DNA of 64,000 bases, taken from NCBI RefSeq assembly GCF_040712085.1, contig NZ_JBFCVK010000001.1:310001-374000 (forward strand), given 5' to 3'. This stretch comes from Aquibaculum sediminis. GTDB lineage: Bacteria; Pseudomonadota; Alphaproteobacteria; Kiloniellales; DSM-21159. Below the pieces are notes generated by a model. The model did not search any database, had not been told where the DNA came from, and was given only the letters and a program-made list of their open reading frames with translations. Positions 46,313 to 59,229 of this stretch are shown here, piece by piece. How positions within the stretch are numbered: the stretch's first letter is position 1; each line of letters begins with the position of its first letter. The position numbers were made by a program, and so were the translations under genes.

Positions 46313-49300
46313 GTGAGCGCACAAACCGACTCTCAACCGGCCCCGCGCCGGCGACGCTGGCTATCCCGCATTGTCTGGGGGCTTTTCGCCCTCCTGGTGG
46401 GCCTGCCGCTTTTGCTCCTGGGCGGACTCTATCTCGCGCTGCAAACCGAAAGCGGGCGCGCCACTCTCGTCTCCTTGATCGAGGATGTCGTGAGTTCGCC
46501 AGATGGGCTGCAACTGGAGATCGGCCGGCTGGAAGGCCCCCTGCCCCAGCAGATCGTGCTGCGCGATCTGGTGTTGCGAGACCCCGAGGGCGTGCTCATC
46601 GACCTCGACCGGGCGGAACTCGCCTGGCGCCCCTGGTCCCTGCTGCAAAGGCGGGTAGAGGTCGAACATCTTCGGGCGAACCGGCTGGAGCTTCTGCGCC
46701 TGCCGGCCGGGAGCGACACCGAGGCAGAGCAGGCGCCAAGCGACTCACCGCTGGACATTGCCTTGCCGGAGCTGCCGGTCAGCTTGCGACTTGAGCAACT
46801 CGAGGTACAGGAGCTCTATCTCGGGCAGGAGATTGCCGGCACACCGGCCCTGCTCGGCCTTTCCGGCCGGGCCAGGATCGACCGCGAGGGGGCGCTGGAC
46901 ACCCAGCTGTCGGTGGAACGCAAGGACGAGCAACCCGGCCGGCTGGACCTGGAACTGGCGTTGACCGCCGGGGGCGAACGGCTGACGGCGCGGATCGACG
47001 GCGCCGAGCCCGCCGGTGGGCTGATCGCCGAGCTGCTCGACCTGCCGGAGCGTCCTGCCGTAAGCATCCGGCTTGACGGCGACGGCCCACTCGAGGGCTG
47101 GCGCGCACAGCTGGTTGCGGAGGCTGACGCAACAGCCCGGCTCGAAGCCGATCTGCTGCTACACAGTCTGGAGCCGCTCGATCTCTCGCTTGAAGCGAAA
47201 GGCCAGACCACGGCCCTGGTGCCGGAAGCCTTTCGTTCGCTCGTGGGGGATGAACCCAGTCTCGCGTTGCGCCTGCAGCGCTCCGAGGAAGGGGCCTTGC
47301 GGGTGCAGGACCTTCAGGCTCGTGTCGCGGCGCTGCAGGCGACCGGCCACCTCGCATTGCAGGCAGATGGCCAGACGCTGGACGGTGCCCTCGACCTGGA
47401 ACTGCTGGACCCCGAAGCCCTCTCCGAGCTCACCCAGCCGGCACGCTTTGAGGGCGCCGATCTCAGCCTGACGGTGAGCGGCAGCCTGAACCAGCCGATG
47501 CTGCAGGCCCACGCCAACATTTCGGCGCTTTCATTGCCCGAAGCGACGGCCGAAAGTCTGCACCTCACCCTTGATGCCAAGACCGAAGCTCCGCTGGACG
47601 GGCCGGACGCTGCGGTGTTGTTCGACATCTCCTTCGCCGCAGAGGCTCTCGAGGCCAGCGAAGCGGCCCTCCAGCAGCTGGCCGATGGCGACCTGACCCT
47701 CCAGGGCCAGGGGCGCTATCGTCTTGCCGAGCAAAGGCTGACGGTGATCGCACTCGATACCGGGCTGAATGAGCTGGCGCTGTCGCTGTGGGGAGAAGCG
47801 ACGCTGGCCGACGCCGGTCCCACGGCCGACCTGGGTATGAGACTGGATCATCCGCGCCTCGAGCGCTTCGCCGGCCTCTCGGGTCTCGACCTTTCGGGCG
47901 CACTGGGGGTCGACCTGCAGGCCAATCTGGCAAGTGACGGCAGCCTGGATGCCCGGCTCAATGCTCTTACCGATCGTCTGCAACTGGGTATCCCGATCGC
48001 CGATGCGGTGCTCGGCGAGCGCCCCGGCCTCTCGATGCAGCTGCGCCGCGATGCCAGCGGGCGCATCCTGCTGGACGAAGTGCGCCTGGATGCAGCGACG
48101 GCTGCGCTATCCGCCTGGGGCACCCTGGACGCCGCCTTCTCTGAAGTTGACGCTGGCTATCGCTTCGATGTCTCGGCACTGGAGCCCTTGGGCGACACCC
48201 TGGGACAGCCTCTGGGCGGCTCGCTCTCGCTCGAGGGTATCGCGCAGGGTGCCTTGGCGACGCCCCGGGTGGAGGCCCGGCTGACGGGTGAAGAGCTGTC
48301 GCTGCCGGGCGAAGCGGTCAGAACGCTAAGCGCGGCGCTCAACGTGGACTTGGACGCTCCAGGTCCGCGCGGACGCCTTGAAGTGAACGGCTCCGAGGGA
48401 CAGTACGGCCCCCTCTCCTCCGACGTGGACTTTCAGATCGCCGAACAGGAGCTGACACTCGACAATCTGAACCTGCGTCTTGGAGATGCCGCCAGCGTGA
48501 GCGGCAATCTGGTCTGGCCGCTGGACGGGCGACCCGGCCGCGGCGTGGTCGAAGGCAACGTGCCGCAGTTGGCGGCGCTCGCAAGTATCGCCGGCATCGA
48601 GGCGGGCGGCAGCCTGACCCTGAATGCGGAGCTCCTGCCCCAAGAGGCGCAGCAGGCCCTGCGCGGGACCCTCGCGCTGCGCAGCGTCAGGATGGGACCG
48701 ACGAGCGAGCCAAGCGTGACAGGCGAGCGGGTCGACCTCCAGTTCACCCTGAACGACCTGCTGGGTGCGCCACGCGTTCAAGCCGGCCTGACCGCAGCGG
48801 GATTGTCCGCGGGCGGGGCAGAGGTGGAGACTGCGGAGATCAACGCCGCCGGAGACCTTGCGGCACTGCGGGTCGATCTGGACGCCGATGGACAAGTGGC
48901 CGAAGAAACATTGCGCCTGCAGGCACAGGCCGAAGTTGGTATGGAAGACACCCGCACCCAGATCCGGATACCCCTGCTCACGGCCGACTGGGGCGAGGAA
49001 ACCGTCGCACTCGCCAGTCCCGCCACTTTGACCATCGCCCCGAACGACCTGGCACTGCAGTCCCTCGACCTCACCCTGCTGGGAGGCACTCTGGTTGGCG
49101 ACGCCCGGCAGCAGGGCGACAGCATCCAGGCCGATCTGCGGCTTGCGGACATCCCCCTTGATCGTCTAGCCGATCTGGCCGGCGACAGCGACGTCATTGG
49201 CGAACTTTCCGGCGAGCTCTCCCTCGCGGGCTCGATGAGCGCACCGCGTGGCCAGCTCAATCTCTTTGCCGATGATTTCGCTTTCGGCTCGGAAGCCGAA

Positions 49301-50770
49301 CTCAGTGACCGCCCGCCACTCGACATCCGGGCCGATGCCACGCTGGAACCCGGACGCCTGCAATTGACCACTGTGATGGAAGGCTTTGCCGAACGCCCCC
49401 TCAGCCTGGATGCCGATCTGCCGCTGCGCCTTTCACTCGCGCCCTTTGCCGTCGACACCATCGCCGAGCGGCAACTGAGCGCCCGCCTGCAGTGGAGTGG
49501 CGACATGGCGCCCGTCATGTCGCTGATGCCTGTGGACACGCTGCGGCTTACCGGACAGGCGGACATAGACCTGCGAGCCTACGGCACCCTCAACGCGCCC
49601 CAACTCGGCGGCCAACTGGCGCTCACCGGCGCCCGCTATGAGAACTACACCAGCGGCACGGTGCTCGATCCACTGGAGCTGGTTCTGGTGGGCGCCGGCA
49701 ACACCCTCACCGTCGAGCGCTTCAACGCCGGTGACGGCAATGATGGCACTATGGATGGTCGGGGCACGGTGACCTGGCTGGGCGAGGAGGGCTTGGAGGC
49801 TGACCTCCGAGTGACCCTCAGCAACATGCACCTTGTGCAGCGCGACGACGTCACCGCCCGCATCAGCGGCGAGATCGATGTCATCGGCAATCCCTTTGAG
49901 CGCGCCGAGGTCATTGGCCGACTGACCAACGACTTCATCGAGGTCCGGCTTGTCGACGCGCTGCCGCCCAGTGTCGCCGAGATCGAAGTTGTCGAGGTCC
50001 GTGCCGGCCAAACGGTGGAGCCTGTGGAGGAACCCGATGCCGGGCCCCCGGCCCCCTCCCCCATCCTGCTCGATGTCGACATCGATCTGCCGCGCCGCGT
50101 TTTCGTGCGTGGCCGTGGTCTCGAATCCGAGTGGGGCGGCAACTTCCGGGTCGAAGGCCATGCCAATGACCCGCAGATCAGCGGCCGGCTCGAACCACTG
50201 CGTGGCAGTTTCACCGTCATCGGCAAGACCTTCATGCTGCAGGAAGGCGCCATCACGCTGCCCGTGGGCGCGAGCAGCCTGGACCCTGAGCTGGATCTTC
50301 ACGCCGTCTACACCGGCAGTGGCTTCACGGCGATCGTTGGCGTCGAGGGCACGGCCTCCGACCCACAGATCGCGCTCTCTTCCCAGCCCGACATGCCGCA
50401 GGACGAGATCCTCTCGCGCGTGCTCTTCAACAAGACCTCGGCCAACCTGTCTGCCCTGGAAGCCGTGGAACTCGCCGATGCCGCCGCTAGCCTCGCCACT
50501 GGGGGGCCCGGGGTGACCGCACTGATGCGCCGGGCCGTTGGCGTGGACGTCCTCGGCTTCAAACCGGGTGCGACCGAGGATGATCCAGGTTCGGTCGCCA
50601 TCGGTACCTATCTGGACGACGGCATCTACGTCGGCGTCGAACAGGGGCTGGGCTCCAGCGGTACCGGGGTCAGTGTGGAGATCGACATCACCGACCAGAT
50701 CAAGGCGCACAGCGATGTGGGCGCCGATGGCCGGAGTCGAGCGGGAATCCGCTGGCAGATGGATTACTGA
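46313..50770 (+). CDS. tamB: Translocation and assembly module protein TamB
   Basis: A very large (1485-residue) envelope-spanning protein anchored by one N-terminal helix (about 19-43, 'IVWGLFALLVGLPLLLLGGLYLAL'). The rest is repetitive beta-strand sequence of the AsmA-like/bridge type, ending in the conserved C-terminal domain (about 1150-1485), which includes 'LPRRVFVRGRGLESEWGG', 'GSFTVIGKTFMLQEG' and 'LSSQPDMPQDEILSRVLF'. GTG 46313 follows the tamA stop; a TTG at 46292 overlapping tamA is less likely. The protein probably forms a hydrophobic groove carrying lipid or nascent protein to TamA. Confidence 0.94.
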   Translation: MSAQTDSQPAPRRRRWLSRIVWGLFALLVGLPLLLLGGLYLALQTESGRATLVSLIEDVVSSPDGLQLEIGRLEGPLPQQIVLRDLVLRDPEGVLIDLDRAELAWRPWSLLQRRVEVEHLRANRLELLRLPAGSDTEAEQAPSDSPLDIALPELPVSLRLEQLEVQELYLGQEIAGTPALLGLSGRARIDREGALDTQLSVERKDEQPGRLDLELALTAGGERLTARIDGAEPAGGLIAELLDLPERPAVSIRLDGDGPLEGWRAQLVAEADATARLEADLLLHSLEPLDLSLEAKGQTTALVPEAFRSLVGDEPSLALRLQRSEEGALRVQDLQARVAALQATGHLALQADGQTLDGALDLELLDPEALSELTQPARFEGADLSLTVSGSLNQPMLQAHANISALSLPEATAESLHLTLDAKTEAPLDGPDAAVLFDISFAAEALEASEAALQQLADGDLTLQGQGRYRLAEQRLTVIALDTGLNELALSLWGEATLADAGPTADLGMRLDHPRLERFAGLSGLDLSGALGVDLQANLASDGSLDARLNALTDRLQLGIPIADAVLGERPGLSMQLRRDASGRILLDEVRLDAATAALSAWGTLDAAFSEVDAGYRFDVSALEPLGDTLGQPLGGSLSLEGIAQGALATPRVEARLTGEELSLPGEAVRTLSAALNVDLDAPGPRGRLEVNGSEGQYGPLSSDVDFQIAEQELTLDNLNLRLGDAASVSGNLVWPLDGRPGRGVVEGNVPQLAALASIAGIEAGGSLTLNAELLPQEAQQALRGTLALRSVRMGPTSEPSVTGERVDLQFTLNDLLGAPRVQAGLTAAGLSAGGAEVETAEINAAGDLAALRVDLDADGQVAEETLRLQAQAEVGMEDTRTQIRIPLLTADWGEETVALASPATLTIAPNDLALQSLDLTLLGGTLVGDARQQGDSIQADLRLADIPLDRLADLAGDSDVIGELSGELSLAGSMSAPRGQLNLFADDFAFGSEAELSDRPPLDIRADATLEPGRLQLTTVMEGFAERPLSLDADLPLRLSLAPFAVDTIAERQLSARLQWSGDMAPVMSLMPVDTLRLTGQADIDLRAYGTLNAPQLGGQLALTGARYENYTSGTVLDPLELVLVGAGNTLTVERFNAGDGNDGTMDGRGTVTWLGEEGLEADLRVTLSNMHLVQRDDVTARISGEIDVIGNPFERAEVIGRLTNDFIEVRLVDALPPSVAEIEVVEVRAGQTVEPVEEPDAGPPAPSPILLDVDIDLPRRVFVRGRGLESEWGGNFRVEGHANDPQISGRLEPLRGSFTVIGKTFMLQEGAITLPVGASSLDPELDLHAVYTGSGFTAIVGVEGTASDPQIALSSQPDMPQDEILSRVLFNKTSANLSALEAVELADAAASLATGGPGVTALMRRAVGVDVLGFKPGATEDDPGSVAIGTYLDDGIYVGVEQGLGSSGTGVSVEIDITDQIKAHSDVGADGRSRAGIRWQMDY

Positions 50771-50912
50771 TCGGGTCGTGAGGAGCCCTGCGGCCTGTGG
50801 TAGAAACAGCGCTCCGAAGCAAGCGCCCCCGGACTGTGCAGCGCAATCGATGCGCCACCTGCCCTTTCCGGCCGGCACGCAGCCATGACGACAGCCACTT
50901 GAGGAACGAGAC

Positions 50913-52205
50913 ATGATCCCCCGCTACAGCCGGCCGGAGATGGCCGAAATTTGGTCGCCCGAAAGCCGCTTTCGCATCTGGTTCGAGATCGAGGCCCATG
51001 CCTGCGATGCCATGGCCGAACTGGGCGTGATCCCCAAGGAAGCCGCAGCGGCCATCTGGGAGCGCGGTGCCTTCGAGGTGGGGCGGATCGACGAGATCGA
51101 GCGGGAGACCAAGCACGACGTCATCGCCTTCCTCACCAACGTCGCAGAGCATGTCGGCCCCGAGGCACGTTTCCTGCACCAGGGCATGACCTCTTCCGAC
51201 GTGCTGGACACCTGCCTGGCAGTCCAGCTCATGCGCGCTGCCGACCTGCTTCTGGCGGACACGGATCGGCTGCTGGCCGCCTTGAAGGCCCGCGCGTTCG
51301 AGTTCAAGGACACGCTCTGCGTCGGCCGCAGCCATGGCATCCATGCCGAGCCCACCACCTTCGGCCTCAAGCTCGCCGGCCACTACGCCGCCTTCGCCCG
51401 CAACCGCGCCCGCCTTGAGGCGGCACGGGCTGAGATCGCCACCTGCGCCATCTCCGGCGCGGTTGGCACCTTCGCCAACATCGATCCCTTCGTGGAAAGC
51501 TACGTGGCGGAGAAGCTGGGGCTGACGCCCGAGCCGGTCTCGACCCAGGTCATCCCACGCGACCGCCACGCCGCCTTCTTCGCGACGCTGGGTGTCATCG
51601 CCTCCTCGATCGAGAACCTGGCCACGGAGATCCGCCATCTGCAGCGCACCGAGGTGCGCGAGGCGGAGGAGTATTTCTCGCCGGGGCAGAAGGGCTCCTC
51701 GGCCATGCCGCACAAGCGCAATCCTATCCTCACCGAGAATCTGACCGGCCTCGCCCGCATGGTGCGCTCCGCCGTCGTCCCGGCGATGGAGAACGTGGCG
51801 CTCTGGCATGAGCGGGACATCTCCCACTCCTCTGTCGAGCGCATGATCGGGCCGGACGCGACCGTGACCCTCGATTTCGCGCTCAACCGTCTCGCCGGCG
51901 TGATGGAGAAGCTGCTGGTCTATCCCGACCAGATGCAGCGCAACCTCGACCGGCTCGGCGGACTGGTGAATTCACAGCGCGTGCTGCTGGCCCTCACCCA
52001 GGCCGGTGTCAGCCGGGAAGACGCCTATCGTTTGGTGCAGCGCAACGCTATGAAGGTGTGGCTGGAAGGCCGGGATTTCCGCGCGGAACTGGAAGCCGAT
52101 CCAGAGGTGGTGCTCGACGCCGCCGATCTCGATGCCTGCTTCGACCCGTCCTACCACACCAAGCGGGTGGACCAGATTTTCGAGCGGGTGTTCAACGCCG
52201 ACTGA
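50913..52205 (+). CDS. purB: Adenylosuccinate lyase
   Basis: Cleaves adenylosuccinate and SAICAR in purine synthesis. It is 430 residues. The fumarase/lyase signature is 'GSSAMPHKRNPIL', with 'SSDVLDTCLAVQL' and 'VGRSHGIHAEPTTFGLK' also present. The start follows GAGGAACGAGAC. Standalone, convergent with dksA. Confidence 0.97.
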   Translation: MIPRYSRPEMAEIWSPESRFRIWFEIEAHACDAMAELGVIPKEAAAAIWERGAFEVGRIDEIERETKHDVIAFLTNVAEHVGPEARFLHQGMTSSDVLDTCLAVQLMRAADLLLADTDRLLAALKARAFEFKDTLCVGRSHGIHAEPTTFGLKLAGHYAAFARNRARLEAARAEIATCAISGAVGTFANIDPFVESYVAEKLGLTPEPVSTQVIPRDRHAAFFATLGVIASSIENLATEIRHLQRTEVREAEEYFSPGQKGSSAMPHKRNPILTENLTGLARMVRSAVVPAMENVALWHERDISHSSVERMIGPDATVTLDFALNRLAGVMEKLLVYPDQMQRNLDRLGGLVNSQRVLLALTQAGVSREDAYRLVQRNAMKVWLEGRDFRAELEADPEVVLDAADLDACFDPSYHTKRVDQIFERVFNAD

Positions 52206-52211
52206 GATGTG

Positions 52212-52249
52212 GGCGGCTTCCGACAGCGTCATGCCGGTCGAAAGCCGCC
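52212..52249. terminator. Hairpin between convergent purB and dksA
   Basis: GGCGGCTT pairs with AAGCCGCC, extended by CGAC/GTCG after one mismatch, with a loop of about 12 bases. It fills most of the 54-base gap between the two stop codons. No T-run. A candidate two-way terminator. Confidence 0.5.
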
Positions 52250-52259
52250 AATTCTCCGA

Positions 52260-52676
52260 TCAGTCGTCGCGCTGAGTGCGTTCCATGCGCTCGTGACGTT
52301 CCTGCGCCTCGAGCGATAGTGTTGCGATGGGCCGTGCTTCCAGGCGCCCGATGGAGATCGGTTCCATCGTCTCCTCGCAGTAGCCGTAGCTTCCGTCCTC
52401 GATCCGCTTCAAGGCGGCATCGATCTTGGAGATCAGCTTGCGCTCCCGGTCGCGGGTGCGCAGTTCCAAAGAGCGATCCGATTCCAGGGACGCGCGATCT
52501 GCGATGTCCGGCTCCGCCAGGCTCTCACTCTGCAAGTGCTCCAGCGTCGTGCCGGACTCCCGCAGCAGCTCGGCTTTCCATTTCAGAAGCTTTTGCCGGA
52601 AATGTTCCCGCATACGCGGGTTCATGAAAGGTTCGCTTTCGGTCGGTCGGTAGTCAGGATCCAGCGTAAGCGTCAT
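52260..52676 (-). CDS. dksA: RNA polymerase-binding regulator DksA
   Basis: Binds the RNA polymerase secondary channel and, with ppGpp, adjusts transcription during starvation. It is 138 residues. The coiled-coil tip keeps the DxxDxA motif (D57, D60, A62) and the C-terminal half is 'GSYGYCEETMEPISIGRLEARPI'-like. Only Cys100 of the four zinc-ligand cysteines is present; degenerate zinc fingers are known in alphaproteobacterial DksA. TAGGG lies four bases before the ATG, and a promoter is visible upstream. Confidence 0.92.
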   Translation of the reverse strand: MTLTLDPDYRPTESEPFMNPRMREHFRQKLLKWKAELLRESGTTLEHLQSESLAEPDIADRASLESDRSLELRTRDRERKLISKIDAALKRIEDGSYGYCEETMEPISIGRLEARPIATLSLEAQERHERMERTQRDD

Positions 52677-52711
52677 TTTACCCTAACCGCAGCCTGCCAA
52701 GTTGCGGCGCG

Positions 52712-52739
52712 AGTATAGTTTTTTTGACTCCCCGAACAA
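52712..52739 (-). promoter_or_regulatory. Sigma-70-type promoter of dksA
   Basis: On the minus strand, TTGTTC (52734-52739) and TATACT (52712-52717) are separated by 16 bases that include a run of seven A. The expected transcript start is near 52705, about 30 bases before the dksA ATG. Confidence 0.65.
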
Positions 52740-52754
52740 GCCCCGACGCGGAAA

Positions 52755-52810
52755 AGCCGGGAAGGCCCATTCCGGAACCTTTTGGCTCCCCGAAAGTGGC
52801 CTTCCCGGCT
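52755..52810 (-). terminator. Large stem-loop after ppdK
   Basis: A perfect 13-bp inverted repeat, AGCCGGGAAGGCC (52755-52767) and GGCCTTCCCGGCT (52798-52810), with a 30-base loop that itself contains the palindrome TTCCGGAA. It starts 35 bases past the ppdK stop and is followed on the minus strand by only four T. It probably ends or protects the ppdK message and insulates the dksA promoter. Confidence 0.65.
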
Positions 52811-52845
52811 GCCTTCCAACGACGCGCGCCCCTACAGAGCGGCAA

Positions 52846-55518
<2,673 letters not shown>

Positions 55519-55666
55519 AGCCGCCTGTCGCCTCCTCGATTCGCAAACCGGCCTGCTCACCAGGTCGATTACAGTGGGAAACTTTCGTTCAACAACCCTT
55601 GGTTAACATGCTCTGTTCCGCCGCCCGTCTGAGCGCCGAACCACTGCGTCGCACCACAGCTCCGCG

Positions 55667-57878
55667 TCAGCCTTCGATGGCTGAGAAATCCGCAACCTGG
55701 CCCAAAGTGCCACCAATCTGCGCCAGCAGCGCCAGGCGATTGACGCGCAAGCCCGGATCTTCGGCATTGACCGTCACCCTGTCGAAGAAGCCGTCGACCG
55801 GGGCACGCAGCCGCGCCAGCTCCGCCATGACCGCGGTGAAGTCCTCTCGGGCCAGCGCATCGCGGGCCTGAGCCTCGGCGGTCTGCAGCGCTGCGTGCAG
55901 GGCCTTCTCCTCGGTCTCGACCAACGCGGAGGCATCGGCCGGTCCACAGTAGTCGCGACCTTCCTTCTTCGCCTCGATCCGCACGATATTGGCCGCGCGG
56001 CGGTAGGCGATCAGGAGATTGGCTCCCTCCTCGCTCTCCAGGAAGCCGGCCAAGGCATCGACCCGGGCCAGCAATCGCACGAGATCGTCTTCCCCGCCGA
56101 GATTGAACACGGCCGAAACGAGATCGTGGCGCACGCCCTTCTCGCGCAGAACCACCTTCATGCGATCGGCAAAGAAGGCGAGTAATGCGTTGACCACAAA
56201 GACAATGCGTCCTTCGTCGACTTCGGCAATATCCAGGTTCTTCAGAAGGTTGGTTTCCAGCTCGACCAGGCGCTGCCCACTTCTGCCTTCGTGTACCAGC
56301 CGGTCCAGGGCTTCGATGGATGCCAGCTGTTCGCGCAGCTTCATCTCGTTGAGGATGGGCGCCACCGCTTCCGCCAGCACCCGGCCGAGCGGCAAACGCA
56401 GCCCGTTCTCGACGATCAGGCGGATCACCCCAAGGGCGGCCCGGCGCAGGGCATAGGGGTCTTTGGAACCGGTCGGCGTTTCGCCGATGGCCCAGAAACC
56501 GGCCAGGGTATCCAGCTTGTCCGCAAGCGCCACCGCCACGGAAACCGGGGCCGAGGGACAGGCGTCATTGGGGCCGAGCGGGGCGTAGTGCTCGGCGATG
56601 GCGGCGGCGACTTCCTCCGCTTCCCCGTCGTTCGCAGCGTAGTAGCGCCCCATCACGCCCTGGAGTTCGGGGAACTCTCCCACCATGCCGGTGGTCAGAT
56701 CGGCCTTAGCCAGCATGGCCGCGCGATCTGCAAGTGCCGTGTCAGTGTCCAGGTGTGCAGCCAGGCCGCGCGCCAGAACCGCGACTCGCAGCACCTTCTC
56801 CTCCAGGCTGCCGAGCTTGGCGTGGAAGACCATCGGGCGCAGCGCGGGAATGCGGGTGTCCAGGCGCTGCACGCGGTCCTGGTCCCAGAAGAAGGCCGCA
56901 TCCGCGAGACGCGCGCGCAGCACCCGTTCGTTGCCGGTCACAATGGTGGCCGCCAGTTCAGACTCGGCTGGTGCCTCCAGGTTGGCAACCACGAGGAAAC
57001 GATCCGCCAGGCCACCGTCGTGTCTCATCAAGGAGAAATAGCGCTGATGACTGCGCATGGAGGTGATGAGCACTTCCGGCGGCAGGGTCATGAGCTCCGG
57101 CGCGATCCGCCCGATCAGAACGCAGGGCCATTCGACCAGCCCCGTGACCTCGTCGATCAGCCCGCTGTCCGGACGCACTGCCAGTCCAGCCGCATGAGCC
57201 AGGGCCGAACACTGCTCGACGATCGACTTCCGGCGTTCGTCAAAGTCGGGAACGACATAGGCCTGCTTCAGGCTATCGAGATAACCCTCGTAGTCGCGCA
57301 CCAGGAAGGAGTCCGGCGCAAGGAAACGATGGCCGACCGTACTGTCGGTGAAAGCAAGGCGGCGCTCTCCCCCCAGATCCAGCCCGCCCTGCAGCGCTTC
57401 GCCATCGAAGACCGCGAGGAGATTCTGGATGGGCCGCACCCAGCGGAACTCCCCTTCCGCCCAGCGCATGGACTTCGGCCAGCCGAGCGTGCGGATCACG
57501 TCTACCAGCACCTCCGACAGCACGCTGCGGGTGGCGCGCCCCTGAACGTGACGGACAGCGAAATAGAACCGCCCCTTGGGCGTGTCGCGCAGCTCCGCCT
57601 CATCGAGAGAGGAAAGCCCGGCACCCTTCACGAAGCCCTGCAGAGCTTTCTCCGGCGCGCCCTCCTTGGGACCCTTGCGCTCCTCAGTCACGTCCGGCTG
57701 CCGCTCGGGCAGGCCGGCCACGTGCAGGGTCAGCCGGCGCGGCGTCACGAGGCTGCCGAGACCTTCATAGTGCAATCCGGCGGCCTGCAGCTTCTCGCCT
57801 GCGATGCGCTCCAAGTCGGCCGCCGCGCGTTGCTGCATGCGGGCCGGGATTTCCTCACTCAGGATTTCGAACAGCAAC

Positions 57879-57886
<8 letters not shown>
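55667..57886 (-). CDS. glyS: Glycine--tRNA ligase, beta subunit
   Basis: tRNA-recognition subunit of the bacterial alpha2beta2 glycyl-tRNA synthetase, 739 residues. It begins 'PELLFEILSEEIPARMQ' and contains 'RWVRPIQNLLAVFDG' and 'KADLTTGMVGEFPELQGVMGRYY'-type family sequence, with a C-terminal anticodon-binding region. GTG 57886 with GGGAG seven bases upstream is the start, overlapping the end of glyQ by eight bases. Confidence 0.96.
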
Positions 57887-58793
<907 letters not shown>

Positions 58794-58909
58794 AAGGCCG
58801 TGATTCTTGTTGCAGTGCGGGAAAAGACGTCGCCGACCCTAAAACCCGCGCTGAGGATAATCAAGCGGCGCTGACCCGTGGAAAGGACAGCAGGACAAGC
58901 GCTTTGCGC

Positions 58910-59176
58910 TCAGTAGGGGCAATCGGGCCGGCCGCAGTTGCTGGGATTGGTTGCGGGCACATAAGCGCGACAGGCCGGGCAGGCGACCATTTCCTCGGCA
59001 TCCGGAACCGCCGCGTGTGGCGCCCGCCCTTTATCAGCCTTCCGGCTGCGGCCCTGCTGCTTTGCCTGCACCTTGCGGGCGGCATCGAGCTTGCCGACGA
59101 ATCTGAAGCCATACCAGACTGCCAGAATGATTCCGGCGAGCACCAGCAGCTTCGTGAGGGAGGGAAGGCCGAACAT
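58910..59176 (-). CDS. Small membrane protein with C-terminal zinc-ribbon-like motif
   Basis: An 88-residue protein of unknown function. One hydrophobic helix (about 8-27, 'TKLLVLAGIILAVWYGFRFV') is followed by a basic linker with QQGRSRKADKGR. A Cys cluster ends the protein: CPAC near 66-69, then NCGRPDC near 80-86. The four Cys could bind one zinc. AGAAG six bases before the ATG supports it as a real gene. It lies 116 bases upstream of glyQ on the same strand. Confidence 0.7.
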   Translation of the reverse strand: MFGLPSLTKLLVLAGIILAVWYGFRFVGKLDAARKVQAKQQGRSRKADKGRAPHAAVPDAEEMVACPACRAYVPATNPSNCGRPDCPY

Positions 59177-59229
59177 GGCATTCTTCTAGGCGGCGGAGCC
59201 GCCGCCGGTCAAGCAAAGCCGCAGCGCGC

